Assembly: GCA_000697335.1 (NCBI GenBank)
Contig: JNEM01011860.1
Coordinates: 1-19,934 of the forward strand
DNA from: Conidiobolus incongruus B7586
Lineage: Eukaryota; Entomophthoromycota; Entomophthoromycetes; Entomophthorales; Conidiobolaceae
Direction of reading: 5' to 3'
Length of the DNA: 19,934 nt
The translations under genes and the position numbers were made by a program. The notes beneath the pieces were generated by a model, which had not been told where the DNA came from, searched no databases, and saw only the letters and a program-made list of their open reading frames with translations. Shown in pieces: positions 8,804-18,831 of this stretch. The first letter of the stretch is position 1; each line of letters opens with the position of its first letter.

Positions 8804-10489
8804 TTAATTTAGATATTGAAGTGATAGGAGTATCAAAAAGACTGCTAACGGTTTGTTGAAATAATATGAGATATGGTTACTGTCCGAGTCCATAAGTGTA
8901 TTAATTGGACGGACAGATCGGAAGATGTAGGATGATGAAGTGCTGTTCGGTGATTTCGATGTACTCTCTAAGTTGGATGCTTGTGTGGAGCTAGTTGATT
9001 CGGCTGTGGGCGATTCTGATGGTGCGCTTGTAGTTGGCTGGGACTCTGATGCTGAGGCAGGTAGAGATGTTGGTGACTCTGAAGGTGCAGGTGTTGGTGC
9101 AGGAAGAGGATCGGAATTATTGGTAGGATTATTGCTTGGAGCTTCAGATAGAGGTGGTGATGGGGGAGGAGAAGATGGCGATGGTGATGGAGTTGGTGGT
9201 GAAGGAGTTTGTGGCGGATTGGCACTGTTAGGTGGATTTACAGTGGTGGGTGCTTGATTTGAAGGAAGATTAGGTTTAACTACATCATTCTTATCGCTTG
9301 GATTGATAGGGGAATTTGGTTGTGATGGTGGTTGCTGCTGAGATTGTGATGGTGGTTGAGGTCGGAGTTGGGGTTGAGCCTGGGGTTGAGGCTGAGGTAT
9401 ATTTGCAGAAGCTTGCGGTTGTGCATTAGGCTGGGGTTGAGGTAGAGTATGTGGCTGTAGAGGAGTGGCAGGTAGTTGAATAGGGGGAGCAGGGGGAGCA
9501 GGAGATTGTGCTGGAGCAATAGGAATTGGTGCAGGGGATTGTGCAGGCGTTAATGGAGTGGCAGGGGCAGCAACCTGGGGTAAAGGCTGTGGAGCAGAAT
9601 CTACACCTTCTGAAACATGAATAGGGGCTTGCTGAGGATTGGGCTCATTTTGAGAAGTGACAACCTGCGGATTAGCTTGAGATAGATTAATCGTTGAACT
9701 AGAGATCATTTCCTCATTATTAGTGGCGAAAGTAGGGTTGAATTGATTAGATGAGTGATTCTGAGTATTTGAGCCATCGGTGCTCATTAAAAATGCTGGA
9801 TTATGATCTGCTTTAGTCAATTCAAGGTTAATAGATCTAAGATTTTCGTCTTGAGGACTATCTTCAAAGTCCTCTGATAGTGATGTTGAAGACTTTAGCA
9901 ATTTGGCAGGTATTTCTGCCTGAGTTTCAAGTGGGACTGAGTTGGGCTGTTGAGAAGGTCCGTTTGCTTGACCAGTTTCATCGTTATTAGATCCTTGCTG
10001 TGAGGAGTTCAAAAATCCGCTATTCTCTTGTTGATTATTCTGTGGTTGCTGTTGGTTCATTTTCTCTACACTGTCTTCAGGGCTTACTAATGGCTCATTG
10101 TGATTATTTTCTTTGAGGGGTAGAGATGGCTGCAAGTTCAGTTTCTGATCAGGTAATGGCAAATTCTCTGTTGGATTAGGCTGGAGAGGAGTGGGTTGAA
10201 TCTGTAATGATTGACTAGGTTGATCTGTTGATGCGGCTCTGAATGAAGGTATTTGACTGTTTTTAAAAGTATTCAAAGGATTGGAGTTTACTGGGCGAGT
10301 TGCAATTGGATTGATTTTTGATTCAAAATTTTGAATCTGATTGAATGAGCTAGCTGCAAGCTGGGCATGTGGTTTGCTCATAAATGGAAGAGGAGACCGC
10401 TGTATATGGAGTCTTTCCATTCCCGTTACTCTTGCATTATAAATATCCGTTATTAATAAATTAATAATTAAACTATTCAAAACAGTCAT
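8804..10489 (-). CDS. Pro/Ser/Gln-rich predicted GPI-anchored surface protein
   Basis: A single open exon of 561 residues, from ATG at 10489 to TAA. Layout: residues 1-19 form a hydrophobic start (MTVLNSLIINLLITDIYNA) that may be a signal peptide, though it lacks a positive n-region and a clean cleavage site; 24-290 are low-complexity Asn/Gln/Ser/Pro with scattered charge; 300-400 are dense in Pro-Ala and Pro-Gln, including PAQSPAP twice and runs of alternating Pro-Gln; 400-450 are Ser-Pro repeats such as PSPPTPSPSPSSPPP; 450-520 are Ser/Thr/Pro/Glu with two copies of APSESPT; 548-559 form a hydrophobic C-terminal tail. The tail preceded by DSDSN around 534-538 resembles a GPI-attachment signal. 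Such composition suits a heavily O-glycosylated, extended cell-surface or wall protein. No catalytic domain is seen. An extra upstream exon providing a better signal peptide cannot be excluded. The family is not recognised. Confidence 0.8.
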   Translation of the reverse strand: MTVLNSLIINLLITDIYNARVTGMERLHIQRSPLPFMSKPHAQLAASSFNQIQNFESKINPIATRPVNSNPLNTFKNSQIPSFRAASTDQPSQSLQIQPTPLQPNPTENLPLPDQKLNLQPSLPLKENNHNEPLVSPEDSVEKMNQQQPQNNQQENSGFLNSSQQGSNNDETGQANGPSQQPNSVPLETQAEIPAKLLKSSTSLSEDFEDSPQDENLRSINLELTKADHNPAFLMSTDGSNTQNHSSNQFNPTFATNNEEMISSSTINLSQANPQVVTSQNEPNPQQAPIHVSEGVDSAPQPLPQVAAPATPLTPAQSPAPIPIAPAQSPAPPAPPIQLPATPLQPHTLPQPQPNAQPQASANIPQPQPQAQPQLRPQPPSQSQQQPPSQPNSPINPSDKNDVVKPNLPSNQAPTTVNPPNSANPPQTPSPPTPSPSPSSPPPSPPLSEAPSNNPTNNSDPLPAPTPAPSESPTSLPASASESQPTTSAPSESPTAESTSSTQASNLESTSKSPNSTSSSYIFRSVRPINTLMDSDSNHISYYFNKPLAVFLILLSLQYLN

Positions 10490-10548
10490 TATAATTGAGT
10501 TGACGAAATATCGTTACAAAAACTGATGTTACTAGAGCTTTTAGTGTT

Positions 10549-10559
10549 ATTTATATAAG
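10549..10559 (-). promoter_or_regulatory. TATA-like box of the Pro-rich gene
   Basis: On the minus strand the sequence reads TTATATAAATA about 60-70 bp before the ATG at 10489, matching the TATA consensus and leaving room for a short 5' leader. Similar strings are frequent in AT-rich DNA, so position is the main support. Confidence 0.35.
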
Positions 10560-11131
10560 AATTATATTTACAATGACCTGAATAGTGGCCAAGTTTGACA
10601 GTAACTTTGAAACTAGGCTTACCTAATCATTTAGAACTATACCTTTGAATCTAATTTCTTTCAAAAGTTCCGTCCATTTCAAACAATAAAGTAGTTACAG
10701 AGAGCAGTAACCAACTAATAGTTTCAGATTGTAAATTCGAAATTTATAATTAAATATAACTGATTTACCTAATTAGTCAATTAAAACTAATTTATGATAG
10801 ATCACATGCTTTAATAATTGAATTTATTTTTTATTTCACTAAAACCTTAAGGTATTAATAAAAACTAATTTTAAAATCAAATTATATTTACTAAGATATT
10901 ATAAATATGATAAAACTGGCATAGAGAAGAGTATTAACGATTCAACTGATATAATTCTATATTTTTTAATCAATATGAAACCACAATTGTTCATTACTGA
11001 CTTAATTTTAAAATACTATCAATTTGCTAGTGAAACAGATTGAGAGCTCTAATCTGAATTATAAAATAGAAAATCCAAAATCAGTTTAGGTATTATATAT
11101 ATTACTTGAATAATAAAATATGCTAGTATCA

Positions 11132-11426
11132 GGCTTTCAGCCACATTAGGAAACCCTCTGGCTACCCAGAGAATAATGAGGCACTGGTATTGTAATATTT
11201 ACAAAAGAATTCAATATTTGGAATAATGACGATTTTTAAACATTTTTATATTTATGTCAGAGCAGATTCGATAATTCAAGGATGATAAAACATCTGTTAC
11301 CTAGGTTAAAAGGGAAATAGATAATAAAACTAGAAAAGAGAATTTTTGAATGATCTTTGTTTTTTAAATAAAGCCAGGGTAATGGCTTTATACTTGATTC
11401 AATTTTTGCATTCAATAACCAAGTAT
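11132..11426. repeat. Cluster of short perfect hairpins
   Basis: Four stems are visible within 300 bp: GGCT/AGCC at 11132-11142 (3-nt loop), CTCTGG/CCAGAG at 11156-11171 (4-nt loop), ATAAAGCC/GGCTTTAT at 11368-11391 (8-nt loop), and ATACTTG/CAAGTAT at 11390-11426. The first two sit in a GC-richer patch. They may be structured RNA or a decayed repeat; neither is established. Confidence 0.3.
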
Positions 11427-13024
11427 CTAATCACCAGGCTGCTCAAAATAATTTCATAACTAAATAAAGAGTGTGCTCAATATCATAAATCTTGAAATAA
11501 AATAATAATTCCAATCAAGTATTTTACTCTATATATCTTTATAAATGCTGCATATATGAATTATATCTTGATTAAATTAGATATAATCAAACTAAAGTAA
11601 ATATAATAACATATAAAAAAAATTCAATTATAAATTATAATAATACCCAATCTATTATTTTTATTTAGGAAAAATGGAAAATTTTTTAATTTAAGATTTT
11701 TCAAATATATTATAAGTTTTAAGAAACTAAATATATACAAAAGGGTTAAAATTTTCATTAAAATAATTTTAATGAAAAAATTAAGATTAATTTTAATTAT
11801 ATTTATATTGAATAATATAATCATCAAAAGCCATTTATTTTAATATTACCAATACTTAACAAAAAACCTTTTATAATTATTTAAGGTTTGTGAATAATAT
11901 ATAAAGATAATATTTTATTTAAAATTTTCATTTATTATTAGATTTTTTATTTTAAATTTAAAAAAAATATTATTCAAAATTTATTTAAGTTTGAAAATTA
12001 ATTTTTATAATTAATAAAGTAAAATAACATAGTAACAGATGCCTTTTTATTCTAGCTAAAGAATTAATTAATTTATTATTAAATATATTAGTATATTATA
12101 TATATTAAAGTTAAAAATTAGATTAATTAATAAAAATACAAAATAAATATTTTATAATTTATCAAATACATAAAATAAAATTAAAATATTTATAGTTAAA
12201 CAAGACAAATTCAGAAATAACTAAAAGCAAAGGTTTTTATAATAAATCATTATAATTAATAAGTCTAAAATTCTCTTATACATTTTTTATTAAATAATAA
12301 AAAATATTTAATTAAAATAATCCCTTTTATAAATTCCAATAATAAATATTTTTTATAAGAAATTATTAATTATTATAATGGAATATAATGGTATATGGTT
12401 TTTTGTTTAATTTTTCAAAATCAATCAATTAATAATAAACATTATATTACTTTTTTAAATAAAATAATTTCTAATTTAAATATTTATTATAATAACTATA
12501 AAATATATAAAATTAAAATTATAAAAGATTTTATGTATATAAAAATTAAAAAACTACCATATTTATTATATTTACCAGATTACAAGCTATGTAATTATGA
12601 TTATTTTAAGTAATATATAAATTATCTGACAAGAAGAAAATTTCTGTGAATTAACTTAATTAGTTCATAAAATATTAAATTTCAGTCTTTGATAAATTGA
12701 ATTATCTTTTAAGCGTTAAGAGTGTATTAAAATAATGTTAAAAGGCTATCAATAGTAAAAAAGAATATTTCTTTTATATTATTTATTTATCCTTATATAT
12801 TATATAATAAAATGTTAATTTATTTTTAGTCCTAAAAAGGGTTTATTAAAATATAAAGTAATATTAAGAGTTTTTGCTTAAATTTCTGATACCTAGTAAA
12901 AATCTTTGGATTAATAAAATTTAAGTTTGATTTAATTGTGAGTCATTATTAAATAACATGATATTAGAAAAATAGATAAAAAAATTAATTTGTTTATTAT
13001 TAAATAATCTTAATATTTTTTTAA

Positions 13025-13064
13025 CCTTTGAATTTTGATTAATATAATAGTAAAAATTCAAAGG
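13025..13064. repeat. 12-bp perfect inverted repeat
   Basis: CCTTTGAATTTT (13025-13036) and AAAATTCAAAGG (13053-13064) are exact reverse complements around a 16-nt loop. No element ends or target duplications were seen next to it. Confidence 0.45.
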
Positions 13065-13448
13065 GAATATTAGGATTATTATAAAAAATTGAGAATATAT
13101 ACTTCAATATCATATTATAAATATGCCAATTATATTAATACACTATAGATCAAATTATTTATGACCAACATCATTACACTAAATATTTAAATATGATTAC
13201 TCAAGATTTAAATATATTCTAATATCCTGAATATAATTTTAATGATATAATTTTATTCTAATAATTATAAATACTTTAATTTAGATAATAAGATATTCTA
13301 TTGCTGAAAAATCAGTATAAATTAATATTGGTATTAAATTAGGTCAATGCTTTTTTTTTACAAAAATATGTCTAATTACTAATTTTGGAAGAAAAATATA
13401 ATTTTTCAGTCAATTCAATAGAGGCAAAATAAAGTTGATTAACAATGT

Positions 13449-13806
13449 TGTTGAAACCAGATGAGAAATCAGATGTCTAATAAAATTAAGTAAATAGTCG
13501 TTTCTCGGGACGACACATGTTAGATGATATAAAGGTGATAGTTTATTGTTTAACCTATATCTAGAGCAGTGCCCTAGAAAGAAGCCTGACGTAACAACTG
13601 AGTTTTAGTTGGTATATTTATAGTTGAGTTGACGTGTCCTCTTGGCCTTTGGATACTATGTCAGATGGAATGATTGATCCCGAAATTCGGGTGTATTTGT
13701 TGATCATATTGTAGGTGGATCTGTATTAGGGATAATGAGTGGTTCGAGTTGTGAAGGTTGAACTGGTCTCCCGACCTGTGAGATTGTTTGTTCGGAAGTT
13801 TTTGCA
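13449..13806. other. GC-richer island, possible old repeat or solo-LTR remnant
   Basis: About 350 bp stand out from surrounding DNA by base composition. The stretch begins TGTTGAAACC and ends TTTTTGCA, so it has TG...CA limits. It contains a hairpin GTCGT...ACGAC (13497-13514), a 13-bp palindrome CCCGAA-A-TTCGGG (13679-13691) and a TATA-like TATATTTATAG near the middle. It has no long open frame. TG/CA limits and an internal TATA would suit a solo long terminal repeat, but no matching target duplication and no second copy are present in the window, so the family cannot be named. If it is an LTR it is an old, isolated fossil. Confidence 0.25.
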
Positions 13807-14475
13807 TTTAATATATTGTTCTAATTATAATGGATTGATTTAAATATTTTAGGACTTAATATACATATCCAAAATATTATTTAATAATAATATCACCTAT
13901 AATTATTTATATAAATAGTATCTATTCTCAATTTAATGATAATATTTCGAAATATCAGATATATTCAAAATAGCAATAATCAATAATTGTTCAAAATCAC
14001 AATGATTAATTTAATAACTAGGGTGAACAGCATCATTTTTCAAATATACATTAATTAATTTAAGGTTCATATCATTTTAAATGAGAGAATATTGAATATA
14101 TATTACTTGAATTTTTTGCTTAACGATAAATGTTCAAAATCAAAGAATTATCATTGGATTTATTGCAAGTACATTTGCTTGAAATGTTAAAAAAATTAAT
14201 ATATTAATTGATAACTATACTTCATTGAATTTATATCTAATAACCCATTTCCTTGATATAATATCAATAATAATAAAATTATTCATTAAAATTTGATGAT
14301 TGAGAGTATATAAATTGTTGTATTATCAATTTAATCTATAAAATATAGATTTAAATGGATTATTCTATTATTTTTTAAACCAATCATATTAATTTCATTT
14401 GAAAAACCTTGAAAAATAGGATATATTAATTGGTTTTTGATGTGTATGAATAACGACACCAAGTTATATTAAGTC

Positions 14476-14497
14476 AAAGGTTAAAAAATCAACCTTT
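14476..14497 (-). other. Small stem-loop downstream of the cyclin gene
   Basis: AAAGGTT (14476-14482) and AACCTTT (14491-14497) form a 7-bp stem with an 8-nt loop about 165 nt beyond the cyclin stop codon. Whether it is inside the transcript is unknown. Confidence 0.25.
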
Positions 14498-14609
14498 ACA
14501 TTAGTAATTCTTAGATACTAAAGGCTCAAAATTTATTATAAAATTCGACCAGGTAGCCATAGAATCAAGAAGATCTTTAACCAACAAAATAAAATATAAA
14601 TAAATAAAA

Positions 14610-14615
14610 TTTATT
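14610..14615 (-). terminator. Candidate poly(A) signal of the cyclin gene
   Basis: The minus strand reads AATAAA about 45 nt past the cyclin stop codon; another copy lies at 14532-14537. Either could direct 3'-end formation, but the hexamer is common in this AT-rich DNA. Confidence 0.3.
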
Positions 14616-14659
14616 TTTGAAGTTTGAATATAGTACATTTTAAAAACTTTGAATTTTGA

Positions 14660-15892
14660 TTAAGGCATCTTTTCTTGAAATCCAAATCTTACTTCAGATT
14701 CAGATTTTTTTAATTTTTTCCTATAGTTGAGCCATATTTTAATATTGTAAAGAGATTTATCATCGAAACGAAATTGGTTGAACTCTTTCCAATCATTATT
14801 TTGTACTAGCTTGAGTTTGATCTGGTTCAGTTCCATGATGGATATGGATGAGATCGAACTGTCGACGATTAGGTAGCTGATGGGCGATTTCAATACTGTG
14901 ATCAGTAGTTCAATGAGTTGTGATATATAACCTATTGTAAATTTTATGAGCTATATTGAATTGATTTTGTTGAATGGGGATCAAGGTTACCGTTTAAATT
15001 GTCTTTTTCACAGTAATATGTTTCAAACCAACTGGGATAGTTTAAAAATGGAGATAAATTAGCTTTTAAATGAGTCGCAATAACATAACTTCCACATGCA
15101 ATAAGGTGGGGAGGGTATTGAAGACATAGATGTGATAGATAGGTAAAGTGACTCAATTCCCAAGCAAGTCTAATGAAACTGGAAGGAGCTGACAATATTT
15201 GTTAACATAATGAAAAATAGGATAAGGATGAGAATTACCATGATAAATTCTACCAAATTTGATAACATAAGTCTGGGGATGATCCATGTTGAAATTGTAT
15301 GAATTCAACTCAAGTATCATCATTTCATATTTATGTATCAGCTGGATCAAATCTTCCATCAAAGTTTCATTGGGTGTCGATACCATGTCTATATTCAAGT
15401 GATTGATATCACCTTTACTTGTCTTTGCATTTTGTGGAGCTTCGGAATCAGTCGGATTGATATAGAGCTGGTTAAATCTCGATTCCTTCAAGTTGTTGGA
15501 TGTGGATATAATATCCTTAAGCTTTTTGACGGTATCTTCAGCTTTACATGCTACAAATAGACAAGCTAGACAAATGTACTATAAAAATTAATTCGTATAT
15601 TAAAGGCCTACACAAGTAAATTTACCTTGATGCAATGTTCTTTAAAATTATAAATTAATGAAAATTGATTTAAATAAACTAAGCTTCTATTGATCGTCGT
15701 CCTCGGAAACCCGTTAAGGCAGCCCAATCGCATTAAATATATGGAGGCGAGTAAAATTGTCGATGGAAAATTTGGATCGGTTTGGGTTTTGTATAATGCA
15801 TATTCTATTTCGGTCCGTGTGAAATATGTTTTACTTTGGATTAAAGTTGAATCATGAGGTGTTGAGTTGTGAAATATTTTTATAGATTTCAT
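14660..15892 (-). CDS. CTK2: Cyclin of the Ctk2/cyclin K/T family (CTD kinase regulatory subunit)
   Basis: Four exons, 15892-15626, 15578-15239, 15188-14991 and 14931-14660, are joined across introns of 47, 50 and 59 nt (all GT...AG) and give 358 residues. Regulatory cyclins of this group bind a CDK (Ctk1/Cdk12-type) that phosphorylates the RNA polymerase II C-terminal domain in the nucleus. The N-terminal element KTYFTRTEIEYA (21-32) is followed by cyclin box 1: the FPRTTINRSLVYL helix (62-74), then ACLFVACKAEDTVKKLKDI (94-112), with K101 at the position of the conserved CDK-contact lysine, then KYEMMILELNSYNF (172-185). HPQTYVIKFGR (189-199), very like the YVIKxGR of yeast Ctk2, leads into cyclin box 2 with RLAWEL and LCLQYPPHLIACGSYVIATHL. 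About 40 low-complexity residues (122-161) are inserted within box 1, longer than I recall for yeast Ctk2. The C-terminus (after 270) is Lys-rich and unrecognised. Cyclin K or T is the alternative name; the cyclin assignment itself is firm. It is transcribed away from the tRNA gene. Confidence 0.85.
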
Positions 15893-16165
15893 TATAGATA
15901 TATGTATTATTTATGTAAAATATAATGCATTAAGTATTAATTATATTTTATATTAAATAGAGAGTAAAAATGAGTAAATAAATATTTGAAATGATGCAAT
16001 GTGACAATAATTAATTAATCCCAGTCATCGGATTTTTTGATAAAGGATTTTTAAAATTAGAGATTATGGGATAAAAAAGCAAGGGTAAAATGTTAAACAG
16101 TTGTTTTAGGTAATTGATCATACCCTTTAAACAGATTATAAGGCTTTTAGAAGCACCTTTAGCAA

Positions 16166-16237
16166 GGCTTCATGGTCTAGTGGTATGATTCCCGCTTTGG
16201 GTGCGGGAGGTCACGGGTTCAATTCCCGTTGGAGCCC
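16166..16237 (+). tRNA. tRNA-Pro (anticodon UGG)
   Basis: A 72-nt intronless tRNA. The acceptor stem GGCTTCA/TGGAGCC pairs with one G-U and a C discriminator. The A box TGGTCTAGTGG is at 16173-16183 and the B box GGTTCAATTCC at 16216-16226, both matching the Pol III consensus. The anticodon stem CCCGC/GCGGG closes the 7-nt loop TTTGGGT, placing TGG at 16198-16200. CCA is not encoded, as expected for a eukaryotic nuclear tRNA. It sits about 270 bp from the start of the divergent cyclin gene. Confidence 0.97.
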
Positions 16238-16243
16238 TCTTGC

Positions 16244-16248
16244 TTTTT
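16244..16248 (+). terminator. RNA polymerase III terminator
   Basis: A TTTTT run on the coding strand begins 7 nt after the mature 3' end of tRNA-Pro, the standard stop signal for Pol III. Confidence 0.85.
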
Positions 16249-17413
16249 GTTTGATACATTGATATTTTCTTAATCAATTTAACATATATTTTTATACCTT
16301 GATATTAAAATTATTTTTTTTTTCACAAATTTTTATAAATTTATCATTTTGGCATTTGTGTCAAATTAATTTAAATTATATTGACTTTGAACTTGAATAT
16401 AAATCTAAAATTTTATTTTAATACTAAAAAAAACCTTTTATATTTTAGTTATAAAAATCAAATATATAAAATAGTTTTCATATATATTATATACTTTAAT
16501 AAAATTGACTATTCAGCTCACTTGGGTTTTTAATTTTTCTTGATTAACAATTTCGAAATTAGGAATTAAGGTTGTGTAATATTTTTATTATATTTTCTGT
16601 CCAAAGGTGAGCAGTAATATAATTCATTTTACTATTAAATTATAACGTAACTTAGACGAAAACAGAATATATATATATAGTATGTTAAATCTTACAAAGT
16701 GTTTTTCTAATATCAATAATAAATTAATTCATCAATTACGAATAAAATTTATTAATCAAGATGATAAATATCAAATACAATTCAATCCAGTTGATTCAAA
16801 TTCAATATTATCACTAATATAATTTGAAATTGAATTGTTTATATATCAAAATTATAAAAATAATTCCAATACATAGAATTGATATACTTTGCTGATAATA
16901 TTTCAATAAAGATATTTAAAATAATTTTACTCAGTTATTAAATTCATGATTTAATAATAATATAGCTGTATTGAAAGGATGATTCTGAGTCTCGATTTGC
17001 TAAATGTATACATTAAAATCATTAATTTAAAAACTTTTGTCATTTTCTGAAAAACTGAATATTGATAAATTTAACATTATTGTAAATTGAAATATAATCT
17101 TTTTTATTTGAAAAAGGAAATTTGATCATATTAAATTTATTTTCTGGTGGCTTTAATTTTATATTAATATCTTAGAAAATATTAACTTTAGTATAATATA
17201 CTGATATTGGATTATTTTGGAACATTGAATTGACTTTGTTCAATATCCTTCCTTTTATTTCATAATTTAATTTAATCCCATAATCCATTGAAAAAATAAA
17301 AAATTTTATATAGAAATTATTACGTTTATTAAATAATATATATTGATTGAAAATATATTATATAAATCAAAAATATTAAATAATAATCAATACTTGAGTA
17401 TAATATATTAAAG
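16249..17413. other. AT-rich spacer between tRNA-Pro and eIF3h
   Basis: No exon, RNA gene or clear repeat is visible. The last 100 bp are the promoter region of the eIF3h gene. Confidence 0.7.
17358..17367 (+). promoter_or_regulatory. TATA-like box of eIF3h
   Basis: TTATATAAAT lies about 50 bp before the ATG at 17414, a reasonable distance for a short-leader fungal gene. The surrounding DNA is nearly all A/T, which weakens the call. Confidence 0.3.
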
Positions 17414-18831
17414 ATGTCATCCTCAAAAGCTACTTCATCATCTATTGTAAAAGAAAACTATAACATTAAACAATTATTGAACTCTGAAGCTGAATCTAAA
17501 GCTCCAGTCGAATCAGTTCAATTAGATGGTTTAGTATGTTTATTATTTATATGCGAAAATTTATTTTAATTAATGAATCTTCATTACTCGATAGGCTGTT
17601 ATGAAAATTATGAAACACTGCCGTGAAAGTTATCCCAATGTTGCTAGTGGTCAATTATTAGGTTTAGATTTGAAAAACGTTTTAGAAATTTCTACCGCTT
17701 TTCCTTTCCCCAAATTGCATAGTGATGATAAGAGAGATGAAGTTAACTGTAATTTAACATATAATTATTCCGTTTTCAATATTTATATTAAATATATTTA
17801 ATTGGCTAGTGTCCAGATATACCCACGAAATGATGCGTAATCTCAGAGAAGTCAACGCTGACAACAACACTGTCGGTTGGTATACTTCCACTTATTTGGG
17901 TGACTTTTTAACCCAAAACTTGGTTGATACTCAATATAGCTACCAAAAGAGTTTAGGTGGCAAGTGTGTCGTTATTGTTCACGGTATAAATATTCAAATT
18001 TATAATTAGATAATTTTGTTCTAACTGATCTTAGATTTATCTCGCTCTTCTATGGGTAATGCCTCCTTCAGAGCTTTCCGTTTAAGCCAAAATTTCATGG
18101 AAGTTTACCAAGAAAATAAGTTCACCACTGAAAGGTATTTTTCTATGCATTCATTAAATGCTAAGTATTTTATTAATGATTTTATTCATTGACAGTTTAC
18201 AACAAAATAACTTGGGATTCTCTAACATTTTAGAAGAATTACCCATCTCTTTCCATAACTCACACCTCGTCAATGCTATGATGCACGAAATCCAAGATGA
18301 CTCCGATTTGTTGGATACCACTGTCCACACTGGTGCTTCTGCTTCCTTCTCTATTCCTGATCCATCCCACACCAGCTTCTTATCCCCCAATTTTAACATC
18401 CTCGAACTCAATCTTGAGCCTTATATTGAAAAGAGTTTGGAACAATTGATCGAATGTGTCGATGAACACGTCAGTGAACAAAACAACTATGCCTACTGGC
18501 AAAGAACTGTCGCCAGAGAAAGCGCCCGTATCCAACAACTCATCCAGCAAAAGGTAAAGCATATTATTATGATCCATATTTGATCCAAATACTAATTTTC
18601 CATTAGAAAGCCGAAAACATCTCTCGTGAAGCTAAAGGCCTTGCTCCTCTTCCCATTGAAACTGAAGAACAACTCACTCAAATGTCCAAACTCCCTCAAG
18701 AACCTCCCCGTTTGGACTCCCTACTCATCAATGCCCAAACCAGCGCCTACTGCCAACAACTCAATGAATTCACATGTCCCACTATTGCTAAGATGTACTC
18801 AGCTAAGAGCCTTCAAAAGGATGTCAACTAA
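17414..18831 (+). CDS. Translation initiation factor eIF3 subunit h
   Basis: Six exons (17414-17533, 17595-17748, 17810-17983, 18035-18134, 18196-18553, 18607-18831) with introns of 61, 61, 51, 61 and 53 nt, all GT...AG, one with a clear CTAAC branch site at 18021-18025, give 376 residues; human eIF3h has 352. eIF3h is a non-catalytic subunit of the eIF3 complex that helps recruit mRNA to the 40S ribosome in the cytoplasm. The MPN domain spans about residues 36-165: [15 protein letters not shown] opens it, FPFPK lies at 76-80, and [15 protein letters not shown] at 111-125 stands where active JAMM proteases carry His-x-His. The metal-binding histidines are absent, as is normal for eIF3h, so it is not a protease. 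The helical C-terminus includes [20 protein letters not shown] (335-354) followed by NEFT, closely matching the conserved family tail. Codons end in C much more often toward the 3' half, consistent with strong expression. Start: A at -3 and family-like N-terminus. Confidence 0.95.

Larger units (their letters stand above)
10490..14659. other. Long AT-rich intergenic region
   Basis: About 4.2 kb without a supported gene. From the left: promoter side of the Pro-rich gene, then a cluster of short hairpins at 11132-11426, then extremely AT-rich DNA from about 11500 to 13440 with chance open frames (for example 12395-12613 and 11624-11827) made almost only of Lys/Ile/Asn/Tyr/Phe/Leu codons. A GC-richer island lies at 13449-13806, and the 3' flank of the cyclin gene occupies the last 200 bp. 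Confidence 0.65.

Noticed and set aside
8940-9257. 105-codon Gly/Val/Asp-rich open frame on the plus strand
   Set aside because: It is the antisense shadow of the Pro/Ser-rich coding region, and its composition is the mirror of that bias.
11624-11827. 67-codon open frame on the minus strand
   Set aside because: Same random AT-rich composition; no domain or base-composition support.
12395-12613. 72-codon open frame on the plus strand
   Set aside because: Composition is almost only Ile, Lys, Asn, Tyr, Leu and Phe, as expected for chance frames in DNA this AT-rich. No motif, no raised GC and no splice context.
13650-13740. Possible coding fragment in the GC island
   Set aside because: All six frames close within about 30 codons and no recognisable protein motif appears.
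14648-14664. 17-nt match between the cyclin 3' end and 13026-13042
   Set aside because: CTTTGAATTTTGATTAA occurs at both places, but a match of this length is expected by chance in about 20 kb of DNA with this composition.
18154-18577. Minus-strand open frames across eIF3h exon 5
   Set aside because: They are antisense shadows of the well-supported eIF3h coding sequence.
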